A stretch of DNA of 64,000 nt from Streptomyces sp. NBC_00178 (GCF_036206005.1 NZ_CP108143.1:3362001-3426000), one strand, 5' to 3'; counted from the first letter of the stretch, positions 8,895 to 18,895 are shown. Notes: generated by a model from the sequence alone, not told the origin. Numbers and translations are program-made.

Positions 8895-9231
8895 GGTCCG
8901 CCCCCGTGCGCCGGACCCCGCGTCCATCCGGCTGAAATCCCGCGCGTGGAATCCGGTGCGTGACGGCGGCGGACGGGGCCCGGCCGGGCGGGCGCCGTCT
9001 CCGGGCCGCCGGGGGCCCGTGTCCGGCACGGCCCGGCCGGACGCTTCCCGGGCGTACGGGCTGTCCCGCCGGCCCTTGGCGGATCGGCGCGCGGCGGCGG
9101 ATGCGGTGCATCGCACGGCGGAGGGACGTCCGCGTACGGGATGTGTCCGGGCGCTCCGACAACGCGGCGAGGTGCCGTAGCCGTCGTCGCGCGCCCACCG
9201 GGGATGACGGCCCGGCCCTTACGCTGGTCGT
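8895..9231. other. 337-base intergenic stretch without a recognised gene
   Basis: This very GC-rich spacer separates the ABC ATPase gene from folP. I found no RNA gene, strong hairpin or convincing small reading frame. Only the last 12 bases hold a recognisable element, the folP -10 hexamer. Confidence 0.4.
9220..9225 (+). promoter_or_regulatory. -10-like hexamer TACGCT, leaderless start of folP
   Basis: TACGCT is followed by exactly six bases and then the folP ATG at 9232. There is no Shine-Dalgarno sequence, so a leaderless transcript is likely. Confidence 0.5.
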
Positions 9232-10092
9232 ATGAGTACGTTGCGAGGACGGGGCACAGTGCGGGGCCTGCCGGAGTGGGACCGCTGCGCGGTCATGGGA
9301 GTCGTCAACGTGACGCCCGACTCCTTCTCCGACGGCGGCCACTGGTTCGACACCACGGCGGCGATCAAGCACGGCCTCGAACTGGTGGCCGAAGGTGCGG
9401 ATCTGGTCGACGTCGGCGGCGAGTCGACCCGCCCGGGCGCGAGCAGGGTGGACGAGGCGGAGGAGCTGCGGCGGGTGATTCCCGTCGTACGGGGACTCGC
9501 GTCCGAAGGCGTCACGGTCTCCGTCGACACCATGCGGGCCGGCGTCGCCGAGCAGTCCGTCGCCGCCGGCGCCGCCCTGGTCAACGACGTGAGCGGAGGC
9601 CTCGCGGACCCGGGCATGATCCCGGTGGTCGCCGACGCCGGGGTGCCGTTCGTCGTCATGCACTGGCGCGGCTTCAGCGAGTCGATGAACAGCCGCGCGG
9701 TCTACGGGGACGTCGTGGGCGAGGTCGTCGCCGAGCTCCGCGCCCGGATGGAGGCCGTGATCGACGGCGGGGTGGACCCCGAGAGGCTCGTGATCGACCC
9801 CGGGCTCGGCTTCGCCAAGGACGCCGCCCAGGACCTGGCGCTGGTCGCCCACCTCGACCGGCTCCACGACCTGGGCCGGCCGCTGCTCGTCGCCGCCTCC
9901 CGCAAGCGGTTCCTCGGCCACGTCCTGGCCGACGAGGGAGGGACCCCTCCACCGGCGAGGGAACGCGACGCCGCGACGGCCGCCGTCTCGGCGCTCTCCG
10001 CCGGGGCGGGCGCCTGGGCGGTCCGGGTCCACGACGTACGGCCCACCGCGGACGCGGTGCGGGTGGCGCGCGCGGTCGAGGGAGCAGCGTGA
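9232..10092 (+). CDS. folP: Dihydropteroate synthase
   Basis: 286 residues. It condenses p-aminobenzoate with hydroxymethyl-dihydropterin pyrophosphate to dihydropteroate and is the sulfonamide target. Signature NVTPDSFSDG at 26-35, GGESTRPGA at 62-70, then SVDTMRAGV, INDVSGG-type LVNDVSGG, the MHWRG loop, IDPGLGFAKD and ASRKRFLG with pterin and phosphate-binding residues. The length is normal. It starts a plus-strand unit with an NTF2-like gene, folB, folK and a DUF3180 gene; the next gene overlaps its stop by GTGA. Confidence 0.97.
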   Translation: MSTLRGRGTVRGLPEWDRCAVMGVVNVTPDSFSDGGHWFDTTAAIKHGLELVAEGADLVDVGGESTRPGASRVDEAEELRRVIPVVRGLASEGVTVSVDTMRAGVAEQSVAAGAALVNDVSGGLADPGMIPVVADAGVPFVVMHWRGFSESMNSRAVYGDVVGEVVAELRARMEAVIDGGVDPERLVIDPGLGFAKDAAQDLALVAHLDRLHDLGRPLLVAASRKRFLGHVLADEGGTPPPARERDAATAAVSALSAGAGAWAVRVHDVRPTADAVRVARAVEGAA

Positions 10093-10571
10093 GCGCCCCG
10101 CGGGACGAGCACGAGGCCGCCGCGGCCGACATCGCGGCGGTCGAACAGGCCAACACCGCCTTCTACGAGGCGATGGAACGCGGCGACCTCGACGAGCTCT
10201 CGGCCCTGTGGCTGCCCGGCGAGGACCTCACCGTCTCCTGCGTCCACCCCGGCTGGCCGGTGCTGACGGGCCGCGGCGAGGTGCTGCGGAGCTACGCGCT
10301 CATCATGGCGGACACCGAGTACATCCAGTTCTTCCTGACCGATGTCGGCGTCTCGATGACCGGCGACACCGCCCTGGTGACCTGCACCGAGAACATCCTG
10401 AGCGGTGGCCCCGCCGAGGAGGGCAACGACCTGGGCCCGCTCGTCGGACAGCTCGTCGTCGCCACCAACGTGTTCCGCCGCACACCGGACGGCTGGAAGC
10501 TCTGGTCGCACCACGGCTCACCCGTACTGGCGGATACGGGCGAGGAGGACGAAGCGGACCCGGCCTCCTGA
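10089..10571 (+). CDS. NTF2-like/SnoaL-like protein in the folate operon
   Basis: 160 residues from a GTG at 10089 that overlaps the folP stop, so translation is probably coupled. The fold signature is an N-terminal helix pair (DIAAVEQANTAFYEAMERGDLDEL) followed by sheet segments including VLTGRGEVLRSYALI, TALVTCTENIL and the closing TPDGWKLWSHHGSP. This is the NTF2/SnoaL cone fold (DUF4440-like). The fold is used both by enzymes and by ligand-binding proteins. Its position between folP and folB suggests a role with pterins, but no catalytic motif confirms that. Confidence 0.82.
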   Translation: MSAPRDEHEAAAADIAAVEQANTAFYEAMERGDLDELSALWLPGEDLTVSCVHPGWPVLTGRGEVLRSYALIMADTEYIQFFLTDVGVSMTGDTALVTCTENILSGGPAEEGNDLGPLVGQLVVATNVFRRTPDGWKLWSHHGSPVLADTGEEDEADPAS

Positions 10572-10763
10572 CCTGCCGGGACACCACAGCGATGATTGGG
10601 CTTCCCGATCACCGGGTATACGCGGCTACCAGCCCCTGCCGGGCCACCCGCACGCCCCGCGGGCAGGAGCTGTCGGTGCCCGCGGGTAGATTCGACAGAC
10701 GGTACCCCTCCGCCCGCACGCGGCCGGGTGCCTCCGGAGACGAGAACAGCAGGAGTGATTCGC

Positions 10764-11123
10764 GTGGATCGTGTCGCGCTGCGCGGCCTCAAGGCCCGTG
10801 GACACCACGGTGTCTTCCCGAAGGAACGCGAAGAGGGGCAGACCTTCATCGTGGACCTGGTGCTCGGCCTCGACACCCGCCCCGCGGCAGCCGCGGACGA
10901 CCTCACCAAGACGGTCCACTACGGCGTGGTGGCGGAGGAGGTCGTCGACGTCGTCAGGGGTGAGCCCGTCGACCTGATCGAGACCCTCGCGGAACGCATC
11001 GCGCAGCAGTGCCTCAAGCACGAGGGGGTCCAGGAGGTCGAGGTCGTCGTCCACAAGCCGGACGCGCCGATCACGGTCCCCTTCGACGACGTGACCATCA
11101 CCATCACCCGGAGCCGAGCATGA
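10764..11123 (+). CDS. folB: Dihydroneopterin aldolase
   Basis: 119 residues from the GTG at 10764. AGGAG at 10751-10755 is spaced correctly for it, and an in-frame GTG at 10755 sits inside that site. The enzyme splits 7,8-dihydroneopterin to 6-hydroxymethyl-dihydropterin and glycolaldehyde. Family marks are ARGHHGVFPKEREEGQTF (catalytic Glu region), VHYGVVAEEV, DLIETLAERIA and the catalytic lysine in VHKPDAPI. It overlaps folK by four bases. Confidence 0.95.
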   Translation: MDRVALRGLKARGHHGVFPKEREEGQTFIVDLVLGLDTRPAAAADDLTKTVHYGVVAEEVVDVVRGEPVDLIETLAERIAQQCLKHEGVQEVEVVVHKPDAPITVPFDDVTITITRSRA

Positions 11124-11731
11124 CTGCATTTTCCACCGAGGGGCAGAGCGACCCGACCGTCCAGCCGGTTCCCACGTCCGTGGTCGAGCAGGTCGACGCG
11201 GCGGACGTCACCCTCTCCAACCCGAAACGGGCCGTGATCTCCCTCGGCTCCAACCTCGGCAACCGGCTCGAGACGCTCCAGGGCGCCATCGACGCCCTGG
11301 AGGACACCCCCGGCCTGCGGGTCAAGGCGGTGTCCCCGGTCTACGAGACCGAACCCTGGGGCGTCGACCCCGGCTCCCAGCCGTCGTACTTCAACGCGGT
11401 GATCGTGGTGAAGACGACCCTGCCCCCGTCCTCGTTGCTGGAGCGCGGTCAGGCCATCGAGGAGGCCTTCGACCGGGTGCGCGAGGAGCGCTGGGGACCG
11501 CGCACCATCGACGTCGACATCGTGTCGTACGCCGACGTGGTCTCCGACGACCCGCTGCTCACCCTCCCTCACCCGCGGGCCCACGAGCGCGCCTTCGTCC
11601 TCGCCCCGTGGCACGACGTGGATCCGGAGGCACAGCTGCCGGGTGCGGGCACGGTCGCCGATCTGCTGAACGGTGTCGGACGCGACGGGGTGCTTCCGCG
11701 GCCCGACCTGGAACTCCGTCTCCCCGAGTAG
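11120..11731 (+). CDS. folK: 2-amino-4-hydroxy-6-hydroxymethyldihydropteridine pyrophosphokinase
   Basis: 203 residues, about 40 longer than the E. coli enzyme because of an N-terminal extension of roughly 38 residues before the conserved ISLGSNLGNRLETLQ. Other marks are VYETEPWG, YFNAVIVV, the metal-binding RWGPRTIDVDIV and LPHPRAHERAFVLAP. It transfers pyrophosphate from ATP to hydroxymethyl-dihydropterin, feeding FolP. Its ATG overlaps the folB stop (ATGA). Confidence 0.96.
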   Translation: MTAFSTEGQSDPTVQPVPTSVVEQVDAADVTLSNPKRAVISLGSNLGNRLETLQGAIDALEDTPGLRVKAVSPVYETEPWGVDPGSQPSYFNAVIVVKTTLPPSSLLERGQAIEEAFDRVREERWGPRTIDVDIVSYADVVSDDPLLTLPHPRAHERAFVLAPWHDVDPEAQLPGAGTVADLLNGVGRDGVLPRPDLELRLPE

Positions 11732-11800
11732 TCGTTAGGCTCAAGGACGGACACGGCCGACGGGCGACACGGGCCACGGCAGCGAAGGGCGGCACTCTCG

Positions 11801-12286
11801 GTGAAGCAACTACGGCTCAGGCTGCTGGTCGGCCTCTTCGTCGGAGCCGGTGTGCTGTCCTGGGCGGCGGCCCGCCTCTGGGATGCCCTGGGCACCCTCC
11901 CGAGCGTGCCACTCGCCGCGCCCATCGTGCTGGCCGCGATCGCCGTGGTGCTGCTCGCCGCGGCCCTGTCCATCCGGGCCCGGCTGCGCGCGCAGCGGGA
12001 GCGCCGGCCCGGCGCGAAGGGCGTGGAACCGCTGATGGCGGCGCGCGCCCTCGTCTTCGGGCAGGCGAGCGCACTCGTCGCCCCGCTGGTTGCCGGACTC
12101 TACGGCGGCACGGGCGTCTTCCTGCTCGGCTCCCTCGACGTACCGCCGCGGCGCGACCAGGCCATCTACGCGGGCTTCGCGGTCCTCGCCGGGGCCGCGG
12201 TCGTCGCCGCCGCGTTCTTCCTGGAGCGCGTCTGCAGGCTTCCGGACGACAAGGACGACGACCGGCACGGCGCTCAGGCCGCCTGA
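11801..12286 (+). CDS. DUF3180 membrane protein
   Basis: 161 residues from a GTG at 11801. It has four hydrophobic segments (about 8-24, 38-58, 83-112 and 118-140) separated by a basic loop RARLRAQRERRPGAKG. Its conserved block ALVFGQASALVAPLVAGLYGG is typical of the actinobacterial DUF3180 family, whose genes commonly follow folK. Function is unknown. It ends the folate unit and is convergent with the VOC gene. Confidence 0.85.
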   Translation: MKQLRLRLLVGLFVGAGVLSWAAARLWDALGTLPSVPLAAPIVLAAIAVVLLAAALSIRARLRAQRERRPGAKGVEPLMAARALVFGQASALVAPLVAGLYGGTGVFLLGSLDVPPRRDQAIYAGFAVLAGAAVVAAAFFLERVCRLPDDKDDDRHGAQAA

Positions 12287-12299
12287 GGCGTACCGCTTG

Positions 12300-12328
12300 C
12301 CGGTCCGCGAGCTCAGGATGCGGACCGG
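12300..12328. terminator. Inverted repeat terminator between convergent genes
   Basis: CCGGTCCGC (12300-12308) pairs perfectly with GCGGACCGG (12320-12328) over an 11-base loop. It lies between the DUF3180 stop and the VOC stop and could end transcription from either side. Confidence 0.55.
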
Positions 12329-12345
12329 GGGCGTTCCGGGGGCTC

Positions 12346-12696
12346 TCAGACGGCCACCGGGTTCTCGATCAGGGTGACCCGGTTGCCGTCGGGGTCGTGG
12401 AGGGCTGCGAAGCGGACGCGCCCCGCACCCGGCTGGGTCCCGCCGGCGGTGATCCCCCGGCCTGCGAGCTCCGAGAGCGCCCGGTCCAGATCGTCGACCG
12501 CCAGGTTCACCAGGGCACCACCCGCGTGCTCCGGCGAGCGGAAGACCTGGAGCCAGGCGTCCGGGGAGATGTGCCAGTCCGCCAGCCCGTCCATGGGCCT
12601 GGTGTCCGCCGGGCGCCCGAAAAGCCGCTCGTACCACTCGAGCGCGGGCCCGAAGTCCGTGACGGGCGCCACCGCGAGTACCTGTGTGAAGGACAT
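12346..12696 (-). CDS. VOC (glyoxalase/bleomycin resistance) family protein
   Basis: 116 residues, one vicinal-oxygen-chelate domain with two beta-alpha-beta-beta-beta modules: FTQVLAVAPVTDFGPALEWYERLFG at the N-terminus and LVNLAVDDLDRALSEL, then RFAALHDPDGNRVTLIENP at the C-terminus. Such small proteins act as dimers and include lyases, dioxygenases and drug-binding proteins. No specific ligand can be assigned. It is inserted between the DUF3180 gene and folE. Confidence 0.85.
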   Translation of the reverse strand: MSFTQVLAVAPVTDFGPALEWYERLFGRPADTRPMDGLADWHISPDAWLQVFRSPEHAGGALVNLAVDDLDRALSELAGRGITAGGTQPGAGRVRFAALHDPDGNRVTLIENPVAV

Positions 12697-12800
12697 GGGA
12701 GGTCCTTTCCGTGTGGGTGTGGCCTCTCGGCCACCGTCACTACGGTCGACTCCCTCCGCCGCCCGAACTCATCGGAACGACACGCGCCCGCCGCCCCGCG

Positions 12801-13406
12801 TCAGCGCGCCATGATGAGGCTCATCGCCTCGGCCCGCGTGGCGGAGTCCCGCAGCTGCCCGCGCACCGCAGAGGTGATGGTCTTCGCCCCCGGCTTGCGG
12901 ATGCCCCGCATGGACATGCACATGTGTTCGCACTCGACGACCACGATGACCCCGCGCGGCTCCAGGATCGCCATCAGCGACTCGGCGATCTGCGTGGTCA
13001 GCCGCTCCTGCACCTGGGGCCGCCGGGCGTAGACGTCGACCAGACGGGCCAGCTTGGACAGTCCCGTGATCTTGCCGCTCGTCGCCGGGATGTACCCGAC
13101 GTGCGCGACCCCCCGGAAGGGCACCAGGTGGTGCTCGCAGGTGCTGAACACCTCGATGTCCTTGACCAGCACCATCTCGTCGTGGCCGAGGTCGAACGTC
13201 GTGGTCAGCACGTCCTCGGGTTCCTGGTGGAGACCCGCGAATATCTCCTTGTACGCACGCGCCACCCGGCCCGGAGTCTCCCGCAGCCCTTCGCGGTCCG
13301 GGTCCTCTCCGACGGCGATGAGAAGCTCCCGTACGGCGGACTCGGCCCTCTTCTCGTCGAACACGCCGATCGAACCCTGGCCGTCCAGCGTCACCGGATC
13401 GGTCAT
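12801..13406 (-). CDS. folE: GTP cyclohydrolase I
   Basis: 201 residues from the ATG at 13406 ([11 protein letters not shown]). It converts GTP to dihydroneopterin triphosphate, the first step of folate synthesis. Zinc ligands are visible: Cys90 and His93 in [10 protein letters not shown], and Cys163 in [28 protein letters not shown] and the type I C-terminus (TRAEAMSLI) are all present. It is transcribed toward the plus-strand folP operon. A terminator hairpin lies between ftsH and folE, so folE probably has its own promoter. Confidence 0.97.
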   Translation of the reverse strand: MTDPVTLDGQGSIGVFDEKRAESAVRELLIAVGEDPDREGLRETPGRVARAYKEIFAGLHQEPEDVLTTTFDLGHDEMVLVKDIEVFSTCEHHLVPFRGVAHVGYIPATSGKITGLSKLARLVDVYARRPQVQERLTTQIAESLMAILEPRGVIVVVECEHMCMSMRGIRKPGAKTITSAVRGQLRDSATRAEAMSLIMAR

Positions 13407-13486
13407 CTGTGCCTCGTTCCTCTGTGCAGTCACATGCGCCGGCCCGCCCGGACTCACTGAACACGGCAGGCACTGCGCGGGCCGTA

Positions 13487-13532
13487 CGAAAAAGCCGCGC
13501 CCCCACAGGCTAGAACCTGGGGGGCGCGGCTT
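13487..13532 (-). terminator. Intrinsic terminator downstream of ftsH
   Basis: On the minus strand a GC-rich arm (GGGGCGCGGCTT paired with AAGCCGCGCCCC, 13492-13504 with 13521-13532) forms a stem with a bulge, followed by a T-run opposite the AAAAA at 13489-13493. It lies 58 bases after the ftsH stop and ahead of folE. Confidence 0.7.
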
Positions 13533-13589
13533 CCATTCCGGGCCGGGTACCGCCCCCGTGACGGGGGCCACAACCGGATCGGTCCGGGA

Positions 13590-15638
13590 CTAGTTCTCGG
13601 GACGGTCCTCGGGAAGGGCCTCGGTGGACGTGCCGCTGTTCTTCGACATGTCCGTCGGGGCGATCTCCGGGGTGGCCGAACCGTTGGCGCTGCCGTTGGT
13701 GAGGGCCAGCTCCTTGGGCGAGAGCACCGGCGGACGCGTCGACGGGGTACGCCGGGCGGAGCCGGTCCACGCCGGGCGGGCCGGACGCTTCACGATCGGA
13801 GCGAAGATCTCGGCGATCTGCTCCTTGCCGAGCGTCTCCTTCTCGAGAAGCTCGAGGACCAGGGCGTCGAGGATGTCGCGATTCTCGACGAGGATCTCCC
13901 ACGCGTCGTTGTGCGCGGTCTCGATGAGCTTCTTGACCTCTTCGTCGACGAGCGCCGCGACTTCTTCCGAGTAGTCGCGCTGGTGGCCCATCTCGCGGCC
14001 CACGAACGGCTCGGTGTTGTCGCCGCCGAACTTGATCGCGCCCAGACGCTCGGTCATGCCGTACTGCGTGACCATCGCGCGGGCCGTGGCGGTGGCCTTC
14101 TCGATGTCGTTCGCAGCGCCGGTCGTCGGGTCGTGGAAGACCAACTCCTCGGCCGCACGCCCGCCCAGCATGTACGCCAGCTGGTCGAGCATCTCGTTGC
14201 GGGTCGTGGAGTACTTGTCCTCCTCCGGGAGCACCATCGTGTAACCGAGGGCGCGGCCGCGGGAGAGGATCGTGATCTTGTGGACCGGGTCCGACTGGGG
14301 TGAAGCCGCCGCGACCAGGGCGTGTCCGCCCTCGTGGTACGCGGTGATCTTCTTCTCCTTCTCGGACATGATCCGGGTCCGCTTCTGCGGGCCCGCCACG
14401 ACGCGGTCGATGGCCTCGTCGAGCATGGCGTTGTCGATCAGCTTCTTGTTGCTGCGCGCCGTGAGGAGCGCCGCTTCGTTCAGCACGTTCGACAGGTCGG
14501 CACCGGTGAAGCCGGGCGTACGGCGCGCGACCGCGTTGAGGTCGACGTCCTCCGTGACCGGCTTGCCCTTCTTGTGCACCTTGAGGATCTCGAGGCGGCC
14601 CTGCATGTCCGGCCGGTCGACGGCGATCTGCCGGTCGAAGCGTCCGGGACGCAGCAGCGCCGGGTCCAGGATGTCCGGCCGGTTCGTGGCGGCGATCAGG
14701 ATGACGCCGCCCTTCACGTCGAAGCCGTCCATCTCCACGAGCAGCTGGTTGAGAGTCTGCTCGCGCTCGTCGTGACCGCCGCCCATCCCGGCACCGCGGT
14801 GCCGGCCGACGGCGTCGATCTCGTCGACGAAGACGATCGCCGGAGCGTTCGCCTTGGCCTGCTCGAAGAGGTCGCGGACACGGGAGGCACCGACACCGAC
14901 GAACATCTCGACGAAGTCGGAACCGGAGATCGAGTAGAACGGCACGCCCGCCTCACCCGCGACGGCGCGGGCCAGCAGCGTCTTGCCGGTACCGGGAGGC
15001 CCGTACAGCAGGACACCCTTGGGAATCTTGGCGCCGACGGCCTGGAACTTCGCCGGCTCCTGGAGGAATTCCTTGATCTCGTAGAGTTCCTCGACGGCCT
15101 CGTCCGACCCCGCCACATCGGCGAACGTCGTCTTCGGCGTGTCCTTGGTGATCAGCTTCGCCTTGGACTTGCCGAACTGCATGACCTTGGAACCGCCGCC
15201 CTGCATCTGATTCATCAGAAACAGGAAGACGACCACGATCAGTACGAAGGGCAGCAGGGAGAGAAGGATCGAGACGAACGGGGACTGCTTCGACGGCGAG
15301 ACGGTGTAACCCTTCTCGATGTCACCGCTCTCGAACTTCTTCTGCAGCGTGTCGGCGAGCTGAACGCCCTGGTTGCCGATGTAGCTCGCCTGGAACTTGC
15401 TGCCGGACTCGCCCTGGAGCTTCTGCTTGTCCTTCAGCTCGATCTTGAGGATTTGTTCGTCACCGGTGGTCAGCTTGGCCTGCTCCACCTGGTTCTTGCT
15501 GATCGCCTGGATCACCTTGCCGGTGTCCACCGTCTTGTAGCCGCCGGACGAGCCGACGACCTGCATCAGCACGACCACGGCGAGGACGGCCAGCACGATC
15601 CACATGACCGGCCCACGGAAGTATCGCTTCACGTCCAT
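13590..15638 (-). CDS. ftsH: ATP-dependent zinc metalloprotease FtsH
   Basis: 682 residues. The N-terminal part has two membrane helices (about 10-28 and 121-143) flanking a periplasmic-type domain. The AAA+ module has Walker A GPPGTGKT at 213-220, Walker B IVFVDEID, and the second region of homology [20 protein letters not shown]. The M41 protease site is HEGGH at 435-439 with its third metal ligand region further on. It degrades misassembled membrane proteins. A Pro/Ser/Asn-rich tail of about 65 residues follows the protease domain. It lies downstream of hpt and tilS, a common bacterial arrangement. Confidence 0.97.
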   Translation of the reverse strand: MDVKRYFRGPVMWIVLAVLAVVVLMQVVGSSGGYKTVDTGKVIQAISKNQVEQAKLTTGDEQILKIELKDKQKLQGESGSKFQASYIGNQGVQLADTLQKKFESGDIEKGYTVSPSKQSPFVSILLSLLPFVLIVVVFLFLMNQMQGGGSKVMQFGKSKAKLITKDTPKTTFADVAGSDEAVEELYEIKEFLQEPAKFQAVGAKIPKGVLLYGPPGTGKTLLARAVAGEAGVPFYSISGSDFVEMFVGVGASRVRDLFEQAKANAPAIVFVDEIDAVGRHRGAGMGGGHDEREQTLNQLLVEMDGFDVKGGVILIAATNRPDILDPALLRPGRFDRQIAVDRPDMQGRLEILKVHKKGKPVTEDVDLNAVARRTPGFTGADLSNVLNEAALLTARSNKKLIDNAMLDEAIDRVVAGPQKRTRIMSEKEKKITAYHEGGHALVAAASPQSDPVHKITILSRGRALGYTMVLPEEDKYSTTRNEMLDQLAYMLGGRAAEELVFHDPTTGAANDIEKATATARAMVTQYGMTERLGAIKFGGDNTEPFVGREMGHQRDYSEEVAALVDEEVKKLIETAHNDAWEILVENRDILDALVLELLEKETLGKEQIAEIFAPIVKRPARPAWTGSARRTPSTRPPVLSPKELALTNGSANGSATPEIAPTDMSKNSGTSTEALPEDRPEN

Positions 15639-15848
15639 CCATACGGAGCGAAGTCGCCCCGTCCCTCCTGCCCGTAGGTAAATGCTGCTGTGAGAAAAGA
15701 GTGTTCTTCGGACGGTACCCCAGCATTGTCACCCGCGACCGCAGGGGACGTCCGGCAAACCCGTCTTCGAAGGCTCCAACGGACCGAACGCCGCGAGTGT
15801 TCCCGGGAGTCCGGCCGGGTTCGGCCGGGCCCCCTGGGGCCCGGTGTC

Positions 15849-16403
15849 TCAGCCTCCGTAGACGTGCGGGGCCAGCGTGCCGACGAAGGGGAGGTTGCGG
15901 TACTTCTCGGCGTAGTCCAGGCCGTAACCGACGACGAACTCGTTGGGAATGTCGAAGCCGACCCACTGCACGTCGATCGCGACCTTCGCCGCGTCCGGCT
16001 TGCGGAGCAGGGTGCAGACCTCGAGGCTCGCGGGTTCGCGCGAGCCGAGGTTGGCCAGGAGCCAGGACAGCGTCAGACCGGAGTCGATGATGTCCTCGAC
16101 GATCAGGACGTGCTTGCCCTTGATGTCGGTGTCGAGGTCCTTGAGGATCCGGACGACGCCCGAGGACTGGGTGCCCGCGCCGTACGACGAGACGGCCATC
16201 CAGTCCATGGTGACGGGGGTGGACAGCGCGCGGGCCAGATCCGCCATGACCATCACCGCGCCCTTGAGCACGCCGACGATGAGCAGGTCCTTGCCCGCGT
16301 ACTCCGCGTCGATCTTCGCTGCCAGCTCCACGAGCTTCGCGTCGATCTCTTCCTTGGTGAGGAGCACCGACTGGAGGTCGGTGCCCATGTCCTTCTCGTT
16401 CAC
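15849..16403 (-). CDS. hpt: Hypoxanthine phosphoribosyltransferase
   Basis: 184 residues if started at the GTG at 16403 ([11 protein letters not shown]); an ATG at 16388 is an alternative. It salvages hypoxanthine and guanine to IMP and GMP using PRPP. The PRPP-binding motif [14 protein letters not shown] lies at 99-112. The flexible loop region [14 protein letters not shown] and the purine-recognition end [23 protein letters not shown] are both present. It sits between tilS and ftsH on the same strand with short gaps, the usual tilS-hpt-ftsH order. Confidence 0.95.
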   Translation of the reverse strand: MNEKDMGTDLQSVLLTKEEIDAKLVELAAKIDAEYAGKDLLIVGVLKGAVMVMADLARALSTPVTMDWMAVSSYGAGTQSSGVVRILKDLDTDIKGKHVLIVEDIIDSGLTLSWLLANLGSREPASLEVCTLLRKPDAAKVAIDVQWVGFDIPNEFVVGYGLDYAEKYRNLPFVGTLAPHVYGG

Positions 16404-16485
16404 CCGCGTCTCTTTCTCTGCCTGCCGCTCCGGACTGTTCCCCGGGCCGGACCGGCGTCTCGCCTGCACTTCAGCCGCTTGCGCA

Positions 16486-17559
16486 TCAGCTCTGCCGGAT
16501 GACCAGTCTGCCACCCTGGCGCCGGACCTCGACGCGGCCGGGCAGGTTGATGCCGCCCTGGCCCCGCCAGCCGGTGATCAGCCGGTCGACTTCCTCGATG
16601 TGGCGGGCGAAGAGCGAACCCGCCGGTGACCCGGCGTCGATGACCGCCCGGCGCAGCACCCGGCGGCGGACCGCGGGGGGCAGGACCGAGAGCTTGGCGC
16701 ACTCCAGCCGCCCGGCGTCGTCCAGGACCGAGCGGGCGGCCTCGGTGGCCCAGGTGTCGAGCGCGTCGGCGTCGTCGCGGGAGAGCTGTGCCGTGCGGGC
16801 GAGGGCCTCCACCACTCCCTTGCCCAGCGCCTTCTCCAGGGCGGGCAGGCCTTCGTGGCGGAGCCGGGAGCGGGTGTAGGCGGGGTCGATGTTGTGGGGG
16901 TCGTCCCAGACGGGGATCGACTGGACCAGGCAGGCCTTGCGGGCGGTCTGCCGGTCGAGCTGGAGGAAGGGCCGGCGGTAGCGGCCGGCGGGGCCGGAGG
17001 CGGCGGCCATCCCGGAGAGCGAGCGGATGCCGGAGCCGCGGGCGAGGCCCAGCAGCACGGTCTCGGCCTGGTCGTCACGGGTGTGCCCGAGGAGGACGGC
17101 GGCGGCTCCGTGACGCTCGGCGGCGTCGTCCAGGGCGGCGTAGCGGGCGTCACGGGCGGCGGCTTCCGGTCCGCCGTCGCGGCCCACCCGCACGGCGACG
17201 GCCTCGACTGGGTCGAGGTGCATCTCGGCGAGCCGGGCGACGACCTCGTCGGCCCGGAGGTCCGAGCCGGGCTGGAGGTTGTGGTCGACGGTGATGCCGC
17301 CGGCGCGGACCGGGAGTTTGCGCGACTCGAAGGCGAGGGCGGAGGCGAGGGCCATGGAGTCGGCTCCGCCGGAACAGGCGACGAGCACCAGCGGGGTGTC
17401 GGGCCGGTCGGGGAGCGCGGAACGCCTGCCGCCCGTGCCGGCCTCGGCGAGCTCGGCGTGGCCGGTCTGCCCGGCGTGACGGTTGTGTTCGGTGACGACG
17501 TCGTGGAGTACGCGGCGGACCGCCAGGCGTATCGCCGCGACCGCAGGATGGGGACCCAT
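16486..17559 (-). CDS. tilS: tRNA(Ile)-lysidine synthetase
   Basis: 357 residues. The PP-loop ATPase motif [11 protein letters not shown] (SGGADS at 63-68) adenylates C34 of tRNA-Ile(CAU) before lysine is attached, which changes its decoding from AUG to AUA. Downstream are [21 protein letters not shown], the family-typical strand after the PP-loop, and RYRRPFL. The C-terminus ([19 protein letters not shown] and [14 protein letters not shown]) is the TilS substrate-binding domain in short form. It is followed directly by hpt. Confidence 0.95.
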   Translation of the reverse strand: MGPHPAVAAIRLAVRRVLHDVVTEHNRHAGQTGHAELAEAGTGGRRSALPDRPDTPLVLVACSGGADSMALASALAFESRKLPVRAGGITVDHNLQPGSDLRADEVVARLAEMHLDPVEAVAVRVGRDGGPEAAARDARYAALDDAAERHGAAAVLLGHTRDDQAETVLLGLARGSGIRSLSGMAAASGPAGRYRRPFLQLDRQTARKACLVQSIPVWDDPHNIDPAYTRSRLRHEGLPALEKALGKGVVEALARTAQLSRDDADALDTWATEAARSVLDDAGRLECAKLSVLPPAVRRRVLRRAVIDAGSPAGSLFARHIEEVDRLITGWRGQGGINLPGRVEVRRQGGRLVIRQS

Positions 17560-17749
17560 GTCCGGTGCCCTTCGGGTGAGGTTTTGGGGGGCGCCTCGGA
17601 GCGTGGCCGGGACGGGGTCCCGTCACTCAGAGTGCGTCGATGGTGACAGAGCCAAGCTGTCCATCGAGCATTGCACGCCTTCCCATGCCCCCATGGTCCC
17701 TCGGATGGGTGATAAGAGGGTCAATCTCGTGCATCCCGAGGGCCCGTGA

Positions 17750-18895
17750 TCACGAATCCGTCCTACGGTGCACCCGCGCCACCCAGTCCGCCGGAGCGGC
17801 GATCTCGGCCTTCGTGGGAAGGGTGTTGGGCGACGTCCACACCCGGTTGAAGCCGTCCATGCCGACCTCCCCGACGACGGCCCGGACGAACTTCTCGCCG
17901 TCGCGGTACTGCCTCAGCTTCGCGTCCAGTCCCAGGAGCTTGCGCAGCGCCATGTCGAGCCGGCTCGCCCCGCGTGCCCTGCGCTGCTGGAACTTCTCCC
18001 TGATCTCGGCGACGGAGGTCACCACGTCGGGGCCCACGCCGTCCATGACGAAGTCCGCGTGGCCTTCGAGCAGGGACATCACCGCAGTGAGCCGCCCCAG
18101 GATCTCGCGCTGGGCGGGCGTCTGGACGAGCTCGACGAGGCTGCGGCCGCCGTCGTCGCCCTCCTCCCCCCGCTCGCCCTCGGGACGGCTGCCCCCGGAG
18201 AAGGTCTGCACGGCCTCCCGGAGGCGTTCGAGGACGGTCGTCGGGTCGACGTCGGTCTCGTCGAGGAAGGACTGGATCTCGCCCCGGAGGTGGTCCCGCA
18301 GCCAGGGGACCCCGGTGAACTGGGTGCGGTGGGTCTCCTCGTGGAGGGCCACCCAGAGCCTGAAATCGTGCGGGTCGACCCCGAGTTCACGCTCGACGTG
18401 GACGATGTTCGGAGCCACGAGCAGCAGCCTGCCGCCGCCCTTGGACGACGCGGGGAACTCCCGGGTGGCCGGGGCGAACGTCTCGTACTGCCCGAGGACC
18501 CGGGAGGCGAGGAACGACAGCAGCATCCCCAGTTCGACACCGGTCACCTTGCCGCCGACCGCGCCGATCACGGCTCCGCCGGGGCCCGTGCCGCGGCGGG
18601 TCTGCATCTTCGACAGCAGCGGGCTCAGCAGTTCGCGGAACCCCGCGACGTTGGCCCTGATCCACCCGGCCCGGTCGACGACCAGGACCGGCGTGTCCTC
18701 GGGCTCGTGGCCCTCCGGGATCATCCGCGTGAACGAACGGACGTGTTCCTCCGAGGCCTTGGCGTGCCGGCGGAGTTCGGCGACGACGGCGCGGGCCTCC
18801 TCACGGCTGATCTCGGGACCCGGCCGTACGAACCTGGTCGCGGTCGCGACCGCGAGATTCCAGTCGACCATCTCGGCACCACCGATGCTCGTCAT
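17750..18895 (-). CDS. Zincin-like metalloprotease-fold protein (DUF2342 family)
   Basis: 381 residues. It belongs to the actinobacterial family often labelled 'coenzyme F420 biosynthesis-associated' or DUF2342. It keeps an HExxH zinc motif, HEETH at 185-189, in the context WVALHEETHRTQFTGVPWL, and a later EGHADFVMDGVG that probably gives the third ligand. There is no signal peptide, so it acts in the cytoplasm. Substrate and activity are unknown. It lies between the carboxypeptidase gene and tilS; TACGGT six bases before the ATG suggests a leaderless transcript. Confidence 0.85.
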   Translation of the reverse strand: MTSIGGAEMVDWNLAVATATRFVRPGPEISREEARAVVAELRRHAKASEEHVRSFTRMIPEGHEPEDTPVLVVDRAGWIRANVAGFRELLSPLLSKMQTRRGTGPGGAVIGAVGGKVTGVELGMLLSFLASRVLGQYETFAPATREFPASSKGGGRLLLVAPNIVHVERELGVDPHDFRLWVALHEETHRTQFTGVPWLRDHLRGEIQSFLDETDVDPTTVLERLREAVQTFSGGSRPEGERGEEGDDGGRSLVELVQTPAQREILGRLTAVMSLLEGHADFVMDGVGPDVVTSVAEIREKFQQRRARGASRLDMALRKLLGLDAKLRQYRDGEKFVRAVVGEVGMDGFNRVWTSPNTLPTKAEIAAPADWVARVHRRTDS

